Shown: in pieces, positions 15,460 through 24,100 of the stretch
Layout of the letters: each line of letters begins with the position of its first letter
Numbering within the stretch: the stretch's first letter is position 1
Source of the DNA: Myxococcales bacterium
GTDB taxonomy: Bacteria; Myxococcota; Myxococcia; Myxococcales; JAKAPL01
Reading direction: 5' to 3'
Assembly: GCA_021783235.1 (NCBI GenBank)
Contig: JAJXUD010000044.1
Location: 1-38,753, forward strand
DNA length: 38,753 nt
Notes under the pieces: generated by a model
Told to the model about the DNA's origin: nothing
What the model saw: only the letters and a program-made list of their open reading frames with translations
Databases searched by the model: none
Program-made: the position numbers and the translations under genes

Positions 15460-17577
15460 GTGATTGCCCTGGCGCTCGCCGCGCTCCTCGCCTCCACGCC
15501 GGCCACCGACCCGCTTCCCGAGCTTCGGGCGATCGAGCGAGCGCTCGCGGGGGAGGCGCCTCGCGCCGGCGATTCGGCGCGCGCCGTCCTCGCCGCGCTC
15601 CCCTTCCTCTGGCGGCAGGGCCGTTTCGAGGAGGCCGCTGCACTGCTCGCGAAGGCTCCGGCCGACGACCGACTGGGCCCGGAGGCGCGCTGGCTCCGCG
15701 CCGAGTCGCTCGCGTACGCGGGGCGGCCTGGGGAGGCGGCCGAGCTGCTCGGCGATCTCGCCCGGGGGCCGGTCGCCGATCCGATCGTCCGGCGCGCCCG
15801 CGAGCGGATCCCGGAGGAGCTGTTCGCCGCGGGGGACGCCGCCGGCGCAGTGGCGCGCTGGCGGGCGCTGCTCGGCGCGCCGCCGGGGAGCGGTCTGCGG
15901 GCCAGCGCTCCCGAGTGGGAGGAGTACGGTCGGGCGCTCTTGGCCGTGGGGGACGCCGGCGCGGCGGCCCGGGCCCTCCGCGAGGCCTGGCTCTGCGATC
16001 CGGCCGATCCGGCGGGAGGAATGGCCGAGCGCGAGCTCGAGGCGATCGGCGCCCCGCTGGCGGGCGCCGCCGGCGGCTCGCGGAGGCTGCTCGTCCGCGT
16101 GCGCCAGCTCCTCGCCGGGGGGCACCCCGACGCCGCCCACTCGGAGGCGGAGCTTCTTTCCGGCGGCCCTTCGCGAGGCCGGCAGGAGCTCTACTCGGGG
16201 CAGGCCGATCGGGCGCTCGGCCGCGCGGGCGAGGCGCGGCAGCACTGGTCCCGGGCGATGCTCGACCCGAATCCGCGCGTCGCGGCGCTCGCCACGACGG
16301 CTTACGCCCGATCGCTCGAGGCGGAAGGGGACTGGAAGCGGGCCGTCGAGCTGCTCTCCGGGGTGGCGCGCCTTCGCCCGCGGAGCGCCGAGGCGCTCGA
16401 GGCGGGTTACCTCGCCGCCTGGATGGAGCTGCAGCACGGGCTCGTCGACGAGGCGCTCGCCGAATTCAGGCGGATCGCCGGAATCGGCCGCGCCCACGCG
16501 GCAGAGTCCCGCTGGTGGATCGGCTGGGCTCTCTTCGAGCACGGCCGCCCGGCCGAGGCGGCCGCCGCCTGGAATCCGATCGCGCGGCCGGTGGCGACGG
16601 AGCTGGGCCAGCAGGCCACCTACTGGATCGCGCGCGCGCTCGCCGACGCCGGGAGCCCCGTCGAGGCGGGGCGGCTGCTCGCGCCGATCCGGTCCGAGGC
16701 GGCGTCGTACTACGCGCTGCTCGCGGACGGTGGCAGGCCGCCCCCAGTGGGCGCGGCGGCGGTCGACTGCGCCGACGGCGAGGCTCCGCCGCCGCTGCTC
16801 GCGCGGCTCGAGCGGGCCGAGCTGCTCTGGGCGCTCGGGGAGGGGGGCCTCGCCGCCGCCGAGCTGGACGCCGCCGCCGCCGAGGCCGGATCGCCTCGCG
16901 GCGGCGCCGCGGTGGTGGCAGTCGAGTCGGCCCTCGGCGAGGCGGGCAGGGCATTCGCGCTCGTCTCGGCCGGGCGAGCCTGGGTGCGCCGCGTCCCCCC
17001 CGGGCGAGACGGGCCCGAGGCGTGTGGGCGGCTGACGGGCGGGGAGCTGAGCCCCGAGCTCTACCCGAGGCCGCACCGGGAGTCGGTGGAGCGGGCCGCG
17101 GCCGCGGCCGGCATCGATCCGTTGCTCCTCTGGTCCGTGATGCGGCAGGAGAGCCGCTTCCGGGAGGGGGCCCGATCGGCCGCCCGGGCCGCTGGGCTCA
17201 TGCAGCTCCTCGGTTCCACCCGCCGTCGCATCGAGCTCGCGGCGGGCGCCGCCGCCTCGGGGCCCGACGGCGAGATCGCCGCGGCCGCCTGGTATCTGCG
17301 GGCGCTCCTCGATCGGTTCGGCAGCGAAGCGCTGGCCGTGGCGGCCTACGACGGCGGCCCGCCGGCCGTGGAGCGTTGGCGCCGCTCGTTCGGCGATCGC
17401 CCGCTGGACGAATTCGTCGAGCGGATCCCGTTTCGCGAGACGCGCCGCTACGTGAAGCGCGTCCTCGCGAACCACGCCGCCTACCGCGCGCTGTTCGGCC
17501 GCAAGGGGAGCGACGGCCCCCTCGTCGACGCCAAAGCGCGCCCCGGCCGCTCGGAGTCGCGGGGGGTGGAGTTCTGA
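15460..17577 (+). CDS. TPR-containing soluble lytic transglycosylase
   Basis: This 705-aa periplasmic enzyme is predicted to cleave peptidoglycan between MurNAc and GlcNAc with anhydro-ring formation. A short signal peptide (MIALALAALLASTPA) is followed by about 500 residues of Ala-rich helical hairpins like the superhelical U-domain of Slt70, with TPR-like units such as GRFEEAAALLAKAP and GRPGEAAELLGDLARG. A C-terminal lysozyme-like SLT domain (about 535-690) carries the catalytic glutamate E564 in VMRQESRF, followed by SAARAAGLMQLLGSTRR and AVAAYDGGPPAVERW. The GTG start is supported by the signal peptide and by a promoter-like element 7 nt upstream. Its TGA overlaps the beginning of the CAP gene. 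Slt70 has about 645 aa, so the size is usual. Confidence 0.9.
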   Translation: MIALALAALLASTPATDPLPELRAIERALAGEAPRAGDSARAVLAALPFLWRQGRFEEAAALLAKAPADDRLGPEARWLRAESLAYAGRPGEAAELLGDLARGPVADPIVRRARERIPEELFAAGDAAGAVARWRALLGAPPGSGLRASAPEWEEYGRALLAVGDAGAAARALREAWLCDPADPAGGMAERELEAIGAPLAGAAGGSRRLLVRVRQLLAGGHPDAAHSEAELLSGGPSRGRQELYSGQADRALGRAGEARQHWSRAMLDPNPRVAALATTAYARSLEAEGDWKRAVELLSGVARLRPRSAEALEAGYLAAWMELQHGLVDEALAEFRRIAGIGRAHAAESRWWIGWALFEHGRPAEAAAAWNPIARPVATELGQQATYWIARALADAGSPVEAGRLLAPIRSEAASYYALLADGGRPPPVGAAAVDCADGEAPPPLLARLERAELLWALGEGGLAAAELDAAAAEAGSPRGGAAVVAVESALGEAGRAFALVSAGRAWVRRVPPGRDGPEACGRLTGGELSPELYPRPHRESVERAAAAAGIDPLLLWSVMRQESRFREGARSAARAAGLMQLLGSTRRRIELAAGAAASGPDGEIAAAAWYLRALLDRFGSEALAVAAYDGGPPAVERWRRSFGDRPLDEFVERIPFRETRRYVKRVLANHAAYRALFGRKGSDGPLVDAKARPGRSESRGVEF

Positions 17578-18689
17578 GGCTCGCCCTCGTCCTCTCGATC
17601 GGGCTCGCGCTCGGTCCGAAGGGATCGCCGGCGCCGCGGCCGGATCCGGCGGAGGAGGCGCTTGCCGGGATCGTCGCGCAGCTCTACCGGAGCCGGGGCG
17701 CGGAGCCGCCGCGCTGGGATCTGGCGCTCGCCTGCGCGGCCCGCGGCGTCGCGGCGGAGAGCGCGACCCGGCTGGACGACCCCCAGGCGATCCAGCTTCG
17801 CGTGGGGGAGTGCGGCTCGGGTGACCCGGCCCCCGAGGCCTTTCTGGTCGAGGCGTCGACCCGGGAGGCGTTGCTCGCGGGGCTCGCCTCGCGGCTGCCG
17901 GCCACCCGCGCCGACGTGGTCGGCGGCGCCGTGATCGCGACTCCACGGGGCTTTCGAGCGGTGCTCTTGCGCGCCGTCCGCCGGGCTCGAGTCGACGCCG
18001 TCCCGGACCGCGTGCCGGTGGGCGCGACGATTCGGATCGCGGGCGAGCTGCTCGGTGACCTCGGCGCCCCGCAGCTCTTCGTCGAGGATGCGAGGGGGGA
18101 GGTGGTGCCGCTCTCGGCACGCGTGGACGGGCGCCGCTTCGAGGCCGTTGCGACCCTCAGGGCCGCCGGGCGCTACGTGCTCGAGCTCATGGGGCGCGGC
18201 CGCGCGGGGCCGACGGTCGCCTGGCTGCTTCGCGTCGGAGTGGGCATGGCCCCCGGCGGCGTCGCGGCCTCGGGCCAACGGGTCGGCCTGGACGAGCCGT
18301 CCCAGGCCCGCGCCGTCTTCGACGCCATCAACGGGCTGCGGCTCCGGCAGGGGGAGGCGGCCCTTGCGCTCGATCCCGCGCTCTGCCAGCTGGCCGAAGG
18401 CTACAGCCGAGAGATGCGCGACCGAGGCTTCTTCGCGCACGTCTCTCCCTTCTCGGGGGATCTGCGGGCGAGGCTCTCTCGCGCGCGCTACCGCTTCGCC
18501 AGCGCCGGCGAGAACCTCGCAGAGGGCAAGGACGCGCTCTCCGCCCATGCCCTCGCCGAGGAGAGCCCGGCCCACCGGCGCAACCTGCTCGATCCCGGCT
18601 ACGACCGCTGCGGCGTCGGCGTCGCCTGGAGCCGGGACCCGGCCGGGGATCCGCTCGCCATCGTCACCGAGATCTTCGCCGGGGGTTGA
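17574..18689 (+). CDS. Secreted CAP (SCP/PR-1)-domain protein; start probably CTG
   Basis: The last ~135 residues form a CAP domain: INGLRLRQGEAALALDPALCQLAEGYSREM, GFFAHVSP, AGENLAEGKDA, SPAHRRNLLDPGYDRCGVGV and IVTEIFAGG. The first half has a hydrophobic start (LRLALVLSIGLALG), a probable secretion signal, then an alpha/beta segment and a beta-rich segment of unknown fold. Bacterial CAP proteins are extracellular and of varied or unknown function. No ATG, GTG or TTG exists in this frame near the beginning. A CTG at 17574 overlaps the upstream TGA (CTGA) behind GGTGGAG and gives the signal peptide. The first canonical in-frame start is GTG at 17802, which would drop the signal peptide. It is translationally coupled to the transglycosylase gene; both act on or near the cell wall. 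Confidence 0.82.
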   Translation: MRLALVLSIGLALGPKGSPAPRPDPAEEALAGIVAQLYRSRGAEPPRWDLALACAARGVAAESATRLDDPQAIQLRVGECGSGDPAPEAFLVEASTREALLAGLASRLPATRADVVGGAVIATPRGFRAVLLRAVRRARVDAVPDRVPVGATIRIAGELLGDLGAPQLFVEDARGEVVPLSARVDGRRFEAVATLRAAGRYVLELMGRGRAGPTVAWLLRVGVGMAPGGVAASGQRVGLDEPSQARAVFDAINGLRLRQGEAALALDPALCQLAEGYSREMRDRGFFAHVSPFSGDLRARLSRARYRFASAGENLAEGKDALSAHALAEESPAHRRNLLDPGYDRCGVGVAWSRDPAGDPLAIVTEIFAGG

Positions 18690-18739
18690 GGGCCGCTCGG
18701 GGGGTACCCCTTCCGCCGGGCGGGGCTGGAGCTGGTTCT

Positions 18740-18769
18740 TTGACTCTGCGCCTCCCGGGCGGTCAGAAT
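18740..18769 (+). promoter_or_regulatory. Putative promoter, leaderless-type
   Basis: TTGACT (18740-18745), an 18-bp spacer and CAGAAT (18764-18769). The GTG start at 18778 follows after 8 nt without a Shine-Dalgarno sequence. Confidence 0.5.
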
Positions 18770-18777
18770 CCGAAGAC

Positions 18778-21459
18778 GTGAGCGAGATCGAGGAGAGCCT
18801 GGAGCTGGGCGCGAGCCTCGAGCGACTCGCCCTCCAGCGGTCGGTGGCCCGGGACGGACTCGCGGCGCGGATCGTCGATCTCGCCCCGGGGCTCCCGTTC
18901 CGGCTGGGCGAGAGCGCCCGCGACTTCGCGGTGCCGTTCGCCTGGGATGACGAGATCGACGAACTCGCCACGGCGGCGGTCGAGGGGCTGGGGAACCTTT
19001 TGGCGGCCCGCCGCCCTGGGGCCCCCCCGGGCGCCTTCGCGCTGCGGCGCGGGCTGCCGCCGCTCTGCGTCCGCTTTCTCTCGCTCGCGGCGGAGCACGA
19101 CCCGCACCTCGAGCCGCAGCTCGCCGCGCTGTTCTGGGACGGGCCGGGGGGTGCGCTCGCGGAGGCGCTGCGCCGGGTCTTCGTGCGGGCGCTGGAGGAG
19201 GAGCTCGGCTCCCCGACCCGGGAGCCGTTCGGGCCGCTCGCCGTCCTCGCGGCGGCCTCGCTCGCGGGGAAGGTGAAGGCCCTCGCGCCGCGCGGCATGA
19301 CCTATGAGCGGCTCGAGAAGGCCGTCGGCTTCGCGCTCTTCTCGCTCTCCGAGGCGGCGTCGCGCGTCGCCTCGGCGGAGATTCGAGCTCGCGCCTGGCC
19401 ACTCGACCCGGTGCCCTCGCTCGAGCGGCTGCGGCTCTGGTCGAACCCGCTCTGCTTCATCTCCATCCGGCAGCGCGCCCTGCAGAACGCGGTGAACCCG
19501 TGGCTTCTCCCGGAGGAGCTGGCGTCGGCCTTCGACGCCAAGGTCTCGCGCAGACTCGAGGCGGTCCCGCCGCTCGAGCGGGCCGCGGCGGCGCTGGAGC
19601 AGCTCCAGGCCGAGCCGCGGCTGCGCGAGCTCGCGAGCGCGGCGGGCCGGCGGGCGCGGTTTCGGCGCGGGCTCCTCGAACTCCTCCTGCGGCACGACCG
19701 GGGTGGCGACGACCAGTGGTCCCGGCTCCGCTCCGCCTGGCTCGACGACGGCCAGGCGGACGAGCTTTTGAGAGATCCAAAGGCTTTGGGCGGCGCGGTG
19801 GCGGCTCGGCTCCAACCGCTCCTCCAGCCGCTGTCGGGCCCCGGGGCCGACCTGGACGACCTCCGTGCGAGCGTCGACGCGGCGCTCGCCTACGAGCTCG
19901 ATCGCCAGACGGCCGACGAGCTCGATCGGAACCAACGGACGCTTCGCGACGAGCGCCCTGGGGCGGGGCGGGAGGAGCTGGTCCAGCGCTACACGGCCGG
20001 CCGGCTCTACCGGCTCTCGGGCGACGGCAAGCCGCTCCTGCGGGGCGCGGAGCAGGGCGAGACCGGCTACCTCTTCGTCGACCTCAAGGGATTCACGCAG
20101 CGAACGGTCCGCGTCAAGGAGATCTCGGTCGCGGACTTTCTCCAGCGCGAGTTCTACGAGCCGATCCTCGCCGCGGCGCGCGGCCTCGCCTCGGTCGACC
20201 GGGGCGACCTGCGGCTCTTGAACCTGCTCGGGGACGCCGCCGCCTTCGCGGGCGAGATCCCGACGCTCGTCGCGCTCTCCACCGAGATTCGGCGGATCTG
20301 CGCCGAGTACGAGCGCAAGCTCGCAAGGCTCTCGCCGACGCGTATCCCCGAGGCGAGTCCGGACGCGCGGCTCGTCGCCGAGTCGCGGGCGACGGCGGCG
20401 CGCGAGCCGCTCCTCCTCGAGCGGACGCTCCTCGAGGGGGAGATCTCGCGAAAGCAGTCGGTTCCCCTCGAGGGCCGCCGGCAGGAGCTCGAGCGCCAGG
20501 TGGCCAGTCGGGCCGCCCAGCTCGCGCAGGCGTTCCAGGAGGTGCGCGCTCGGCTCCAGCAGGCCACGCCGGCGGAGCGCGCGGGGATCCAGGCCGAGAT
20601 GGCTCGGATCTCCGTGGCGCAGGAGCAGCTCGTCTCGCGCGCGGAGCTCGCCCTGGCGAGGATTCAGGAGCAGCCCGAGGCGGAGCGGGCCGAGACCCTG
20701 TTCGAGCTCCTCACGGCGCGGGAGCGGGCTCGCCTCGAGGAGCTCGATCGCGAGCTCGGTCGCATCGACACCGACCTCGCGCGCGAGCTGGCGGAGATCG
20801 ACCGGGCGAGCGAGGAGGAGGGTGCGGTGGCGCTCGAGGCCGGCGTCTTCATCAGCCACGGCGCGTCGCCGGAGGAGATCCGCTTCGAGGACCCGCTCTT
20901 CGGCGAGGTGCGCGTCGCCATCGGCGAGCGGCTGAACGAGGCGGCGCGCGGCACGGCCCGCTCGGGCAAGGTGCTCATGGAGGTCGAGGCGGAGGTCGCT
21001 GCCAGCGGGAAGCGGGGCGTCCGCACGCCGTTTGGCGTCCACGTCGAGAGAGGCGACGGGGAGCGGCTCGGGAGCGAGATCTACAACTCGGGGCAGGCCG
21101 TCTCGGCGCGGGCGCTCGACGTCTTCTTGCGCGAGACGCTCGGTGAGCGCTTCCATTTCGAGCGGCGGCTCGCGCGAGCCGATCGCGCGCCCGAGCTCGA
21201 GGCGGCGCTGCCGCTGCCCGCCGAGCTGCGGCTCATCGTCAGCGTCGGCTCTTCGCCGGGCGACGTCCTCGTCTTTCGCGAGGTGGGCGGGGTGCGCTTT
21301 CGCGGCTTCGAGCGCTCGCACCCCTGCCTCGTCTTCGAGCTGCTCGCGGCCGACGGCTCGCTCGCGAAGCTGCTCGCGCGCCACCACCTCCCGAAGTGGG
21401 TGCAGGAGGCGCGCCTCGACCGGGCGTCCTTGCTCTCGGGCCTTCCCGGCGCCAGCTAG
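18778..21459 (+). CDS. Large protein with a class III nucleotidyl cyclase-like domain split by a coiled-coil insertion
   Basis: This 893-aa soluble protein has an N-terminal ~425-residue helical region with no recognised family. Then YLFVDLKGFTQRT appears (D435, first metal ligand position of class III cyclases), and NLLGDAAAF (D486, second metal position). After a highly charged Glu/Arg/Gln-rich coiled-coil stretch (about 515-680), the expected second half resumes: GVFISHGAS (689-697) and VRVAIGERLNEAARG, with N720 and R724 in the NxxxR spacing of the transition-state residues. In ordinary cyclase domains only about 40-50 residues separate these halves. Catalytic residues are kept, so activity is possible; GGDEF or other families do not fit. 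The substrate-selecting Lys appears to be Asn (about 482). A C-terminal domain follows (about 740-893). The GTG start has a promoter element directly upstream. Confidence 0.85.
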   Translation: MSEIEESLELGASLERLALQRSVARDGLAARIVDLAPGLPFRLGESARDFAVPFAWDDEIDELATAAVEGLGNLLAARRPGAPPGAFALRRGLPPLCVRFLSLAAEHDPHLEPQLAALFWDGPGGALAEALRRVFVRALEEELGSPTREPFGPLAVLAAASLAGKVKALAPRGMTYERLEKAVGFALFSLSEAASRVASAEIRARAWPLDPVPSLERLRLWSNPLCFISIRQRALQNAVNPWLLPEELASAFDAKVSRRLEAVPPLERAAAALEQLQAEPRLRELASAAGRRARFRRGLLELLLRHDRGGDDQWSRLRSAWLDDGQADELLRDPKALGGAVAARLQPLLQPLSGPGADLDDLRASVDAALAYELDRQTADELDRNQRTLRDERPGAGREELVQRYTAGRLYRLSGDGKPLLRGAEQGETGYLFVDLKGFTQRTVRVKEISVADFLQREFYEPILAAARGLASVDRGDLRLLNLLGDAAAFAGEIPTLVALSTEIRRICAEYERKLARLSPTRIPEASPDARLVAESRATAAREPLLLERTLLEGEISRKQSVPLEGRRQELERQVASRAAQLAQAFQEVRARLQQATPAERAGIQAEMARISVAQEQLVSRAELALARIQEQPEAERAETLFELLTARERARLEELDRELGRIDTDLARELAEIDRASEEEGAVALEAGVFISHGASPEEIRFEDPLFGEVRVAIGERLNEAARGTARSGKVLMEVEAEVAASGKRGVRTPFGVHVERGDGERLGSEIYNSGQAVSARALDVFLRETLGERFHFERRLARADRAPELEAALPLPAELRLIVSVGSSPGDVLVFREVGGVRFRGFERSHPCLVFELLAADGSLAKLLARHHLPKWVQEARLDRASLLSGLPGAS

Positions 21460-21471
21460 CGGGCGCCGCGC

Positions 21472-21705
21472 TCAGGCCGAGCGGCGCTGCGTCGCGTAGC
21501 CTTCGATGCCGCCCTCGGTGTCGGGCGTCATCGCCACGAGGGGGCAGCGCGCGCAGGTCCAGCTGTTCCAGCCGCGCATCACGGCCTCGTCGAGGCAGTC
21601 GTCGTAGTGCGGGCAGAAGAGCTTGCGATGCAGCTCGACGCCCTGCTTACGCCCGTTGGCCTCGGGGTTGATGGCCGACTGCAGCTCCGTTGGGTTCGGC
21701 TTCAT
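21472..21705 (-). CDS. Small four-cysteine protein, probable metal binding
   Basis: This 77-aa protein of unknown function has four cysteines arranged C31-x5-C37 and C51-xx-C54 (CPHYDDC, WTCARCPL), which can form one zinc or iron-sulfur site. The N-terminal 25 residues are polar. I chose the ATG at 21705 because it fits the promoter and a GGAGG 11 nt upstream. A longer frame to 21750 has no support. It converges with the cyclase-like gene, with 12 nt between the two stops and no visible terminator. Ferredoxin- or zinc-finger-type functions are both possible; no DNA-binding signature is obvious. Confidence 0.8.
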   Translation of the reverse strand: MKPNPTELQSAINPEANGRKQGVELHRKLFCPHYDDCLDEAVMRGWNSWTCARCPLVAMTPDTEGGIEGYATQRRSA

Positions 21706-21753
21706 GGCGAGCGCGTCCTCCGTGGCCCCCGCAACAGCGCCAATGGGCAACGG

Positions 21754-21782
21754 AGAATGCTCCCTGAGACGCGGTGTGTCAA
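21754..21782 (-). promoter_or_regulatory. Putative promoter of the four-cysteine protein gene
   Basis: On the minus strand a perfect TTGACA (21777-21782) lies 17 bp from CATTCT (21754-21759), about 48 nt before the start codon, so a normal leader with a Shine-Dalgarno sequence is expected. Confidence 0.5.
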
Positions 21783-21831
21783 CCCCACGCCCCGGAAGGG
21801 GACGCTCGGCGAGGGCTCGCCCCTCGATGGG

Positions 21832-23352
21832 TCAGCGGGCGAGGGCCGAGACGGCGCCCGTGCCAGCGTCCGGCGCCTCGGGGGCCGCGGTCGCGGCCGG
21901 CGGGGCGCTCGCGCCACGGGCGAGGGCCATCGGCAGGTGGCCGGCCTCGGCGGAGCTGACGAGCTGGTCGAGATCGAAGGAGACCTGGCTCCAGAGATCC
22001 TTCTGGTCGGAGGCGCGGGAGGTGAGGACGTTCTGCTGCGCGGCGGCGCTCTCGTGGGCGGCCGGGTCGATCGCCGCGCGCAGCGCGATCGAGCGGTAGT
22101 CGAGGACGGCCAGAAGCTGGCGCCAGAGGTCCGCGTAGAGCCGGTCGAAGTGGTCTCGGACGGGCTGATCGAGCGCCGAGACGGGCACGGTCGGCAGCTG
22201 CCCGGAGACCGGGAAGCCGATGGCGTCGAGCGTCCCGAAGCCGTCGTGACGGTCGTCCCAGAGCTCGAGGGAGGGGCTGTCCGCGAGCGGGAAGAGGTCG
22301 CTCAGGATGGCGACGCGCACCCTCGCCGGATCGGTGAGCTCGACCACGGCGGTCCGGTCGCCGTACGGGAACAGCAGCCGGTGGGAGCGCTCGGCGAAGA
22401 GCAGGCTGACCACCTTCTCGCGGTCGGCCGGCGTCACGTCCACCGTGCGGACCTGGTCGCGCTTCGGCACCTTCAGGCTCGCGAGCTCGGCCTTGAGCTG
22501 GTCGATCGCGACGACGACGTTGAGCGCCGCCGCGTCGCGATAGCCGGCGTGGTAGATGCCGACGAGCTCGAGCTCGCCGGTCTGGCACGAGATCGCGAAG
22601 ACCGGGCTGCCGCTGTTGCCTTGCGAGAGCAGGGCGTCGGTCACGAAGTCCTCGTGCGCCCAGCCGCGCTCGCTGTCCCACTGGCCGACGCTGATCACCT
22701 TGCCGTTGTTCGAGGCGGCGAACGCGCCGAGCGGGTAGCCGCGCACGACGAGCGCGTTGCCCGTCTTGAGCGCCGAGCTGTCGCCGATCCGGTAGGGCAT
22801 GACGTCGAGCTTCTTGTGGGCCTTGAGCACCGTGACGTCCATCTGCGGGTCCGAGAGGACGCGGGCGAGGAGCGTCATGCCGGGCTCGTAGTCGTCGTCC
22901 TGGCTCTTGACGAGCTTCACCACCTCGCGGACCTTCCGGCTCCCCGGGGGGACCCCTTCGACGGGGTGGGCCTCGTCGGTCACCTCCGGCTGGTCGGCGA
23001 CGTGGTGGTTCGTGACGAGCAGCGTGTCGCCGTCCTTCGACGTCCGCATCGCGAAGGCGGTCCCGTGGATCTCGCTGCGCAGGTAGCTCCGCCGCAGCTT
23101 GCCGTCGGGGCCGTAGTAGAGGTGCTCGTAGGTGGCGACGTCCCGCACGCAGTACGAGTAGTTGTGATCGGGGAGCTGCTCGTAGGCTTCGGTGGCCGGG
23201 TTCTCCGCCGCGAGGAGGTCGGCGTAGCGGCCCGTGCAGCGGGCGCGGCCGAGGAGCGTGGCCGTCTCGGGCGAGGCCGGAGCGGCGGCCGCGCCGGCCG
23301 CGAGGCACAGCGCGCCGACGAGCGAGGCCACCGAGGCGAGAGGCGAGGCCAT
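21832..23352 (-). CDS. Secreted trypsin-like serine protease
   Basis: This 506-aa protein has a signal peptide (residues 1-24, ending AAAAPAS). It carries a chymotrypsin-fold catalytic triad: H117 in LLVTNHHVAD, D171 in DPQMDVTVLK and S246 in LSQGNSGSP. The GNSGSP form and TNHHV context are like those of trypsin_2/HtrA-type and V8-type proteases. No PDZ domain is apparent. The remaining ~220 residues are a C-terminal region without recognised motifs, ending in an Ala/Pro-rich tail. Four cysteines in the mature part may pair in an extracytoplasmic setting. The start at 23352 was chosen to begin the signal peptide. It lies 56 nt behind the FHA gene on the same strand and may be cotranscribed with it. 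Confidence 0.9.
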   Translation of the reverse strand: MASPLASVASLVGALCLAAGAAAAPASPETATLLGRARCTGRYADLLAAENPATEAYEQLPDHNYSYCVRDVATYEHLYYGPDGKLRRSYLRSEIHGTAFAMRTSKDGDTLLVTNHHVADQPEVTDEAHPVEGVPPGSRKVREVVKLVKSQDDDYEPGMTLLARVLSDPQMDVTVLKAHKKLDVMPYRIGDSSALKTGNALVVRGYPLGAFAASNNGKVISVGQWDSERGWAHEDFVTDALLSQGNSGSPVFAISCQTGELELVGIYHAGYRDAAALNVVVAIDQLKAELASLKVPKRDQVRTVDVTPADREKVVSLLFAERSHRLLFPYGDRTAVVELTDPARVRVAILSDLFPLADSPSLELWDDRHDGFGTLDAIGFPVSGQLPTVPVSALDQPVRDHFDRLYADLWRQLLAVLDYRSIALRAAIDPAAHESAAAQQNVLTSRASDQKDLWSQVSFDLDQLVSSAEAGHLPMALARGASAPPAATAAPEAPDAGTGAVSALAR

Positions 23353-23408
23353 GGGCACCGGTCCCTCAACCTGGAACCGCGTGGTCGGGGCCCGCATTCC
23401 CGGGCGCC

Positions 23409-23981
23409 TCACCGGCCGCGCGAGCCCAGCTTCGAGAAGAGCTCGGCAAAGGTCCGCTGCTCGATGGCGCAGAAGAGGCACGAGGCCTCCCCGAAGGCGA
23501 GGACGTCCCCCGATCGGATCGGCTCGCCGTGGCTTGCGACGACGCGGGTGCCGTTGAGGCGCGTGGCGTTGCGGGACTTGGCGTCCCGCACGGAGTAGCC
23601 CTCTTCGGTCCAGCGGATGTCGGCATGGAAGCGCGAAACCGAGGCCTGGTCGATGACGACGTCGTTCTGCGACGAGCGGCCGATGGCCACGTGAGCGTAG
23701 GCATTGCGCTGCGTCTTGACCACCGGCAGGAGCTGGACGCCGGGGGCCGGGCTCTTCGCGCCCATCGCCGACTGGACGAGCCGCACGACGGGCCCCGCCT
23801 GCGTGGTCACCTCGAGGTCGCGGGGCGGGCCCGAGGGCGGCGGCGAGAGCGACAGCGTCCGCCGCTCGCCGGCAGGCCGCTCCCACGGCTCGAGCGGAAT
23901 GAGGAGCGGGCCCTCGAACGCCTCGGCGACGGCGGGAAAGCCCCGCGTGATCCAGAGCCGGAAGAGTTCGTCGAAGGTCAT
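23409..23981 (-). CDS. FHA-domain protein
   Basis: This 190-aa cytoplasmic protein has a forkhead-associated domain in its second half (about 85-175): IGRSSQNDVVID (G101, R102), VSRFHADIRW (S116, H119) and RNATRLNGTRV (N143). These match the phosphothreonine-binding loops, so it probably recognises a partner phosphorylated by a Ser/Thr kinase. The N-terminal half (DELFRLWITRGFPAVAEAFEG, then a Pro-rich stretch) matches nothing I recognise. The ATG overlaps the stop of a 38-codon ORF upstream (ATGA), so translation is probably coupled to it. The secreted protease gene follows on the same strand. Confidence 0.92.
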   Translation of the reverse strand: MTFDELFRLWITRGFPAVAEAFEGPLLIPLEPWERPAGERRTLSLSPPPSGPPRDLEVTTQAGPVVRLVQSAMGAKSPAPGVQLLPVVKTQRNAYAHVAIGRSSQNDVVIDQASVSRFHADIRWTEEGYSVRDAKSRNATRLNGTRVVASHGEPIRSGDVLAFGEASCLFCAIEQRTFAELFSKLGSRGR

Positions 23982-24094
23982 GGCTGTTCGGCGAGCCTTC
24001 CCCCGGGGAGGGGCTCGAGCTCGGCCTCCTCGCGGCGGTGAACGCGAGCGCTCCAGTCGGCCCGAAGGGCCTCGGTGTCGTCGGCGCCGGCCAT
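23978..24094 (-). CDS. 38-aa leader ORF coupled to the FHA gene
   Basis: A tiny frame beginning MAGADDTEALRADW runs to a TGA that overlaps the FHA start codon as ATGA. It is acidic to amphipathic with no recognised family. Two things support it as real: the stop-start overlap, and a well-spaced promoter (TTGACC, 17 bp, TACGCT) ending exactly 6 nt before its ATG. That matches leaderless starts elsewhere in the window. It may act mainly in cis to set translation of the FHA gene, or be a small interacting peptide. Confidence 0.5.
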   Translation of the reverse strand: MAGADDTEALRADWSARVHRREEAELEPLPGGRLAEQP

Positions 24095-24100
24095 GGAGGG

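Noticed and set aside
16407-16954. Short minus-strand frames within the transglycosylase gene
   Set aside because: Shadow frames; no motifs or start signals.
18763-21387. An 874-codon minus-strand frame
   Set aside because: Antisense shadow of the cyclase-like gene, with Leu/Glu/Arg bias from mirrored GAG/CTC codons.
21460-21471. A terminator between convergent genes
   Set aside because: Only 12 nt separate the stops and no hairpin is visible.
21607-23598. A 663-codon plus-strand frame
   Set aside because: Antisense of the protease and FHA genes, which have clear catalytic and FHA motifs in the true frame.
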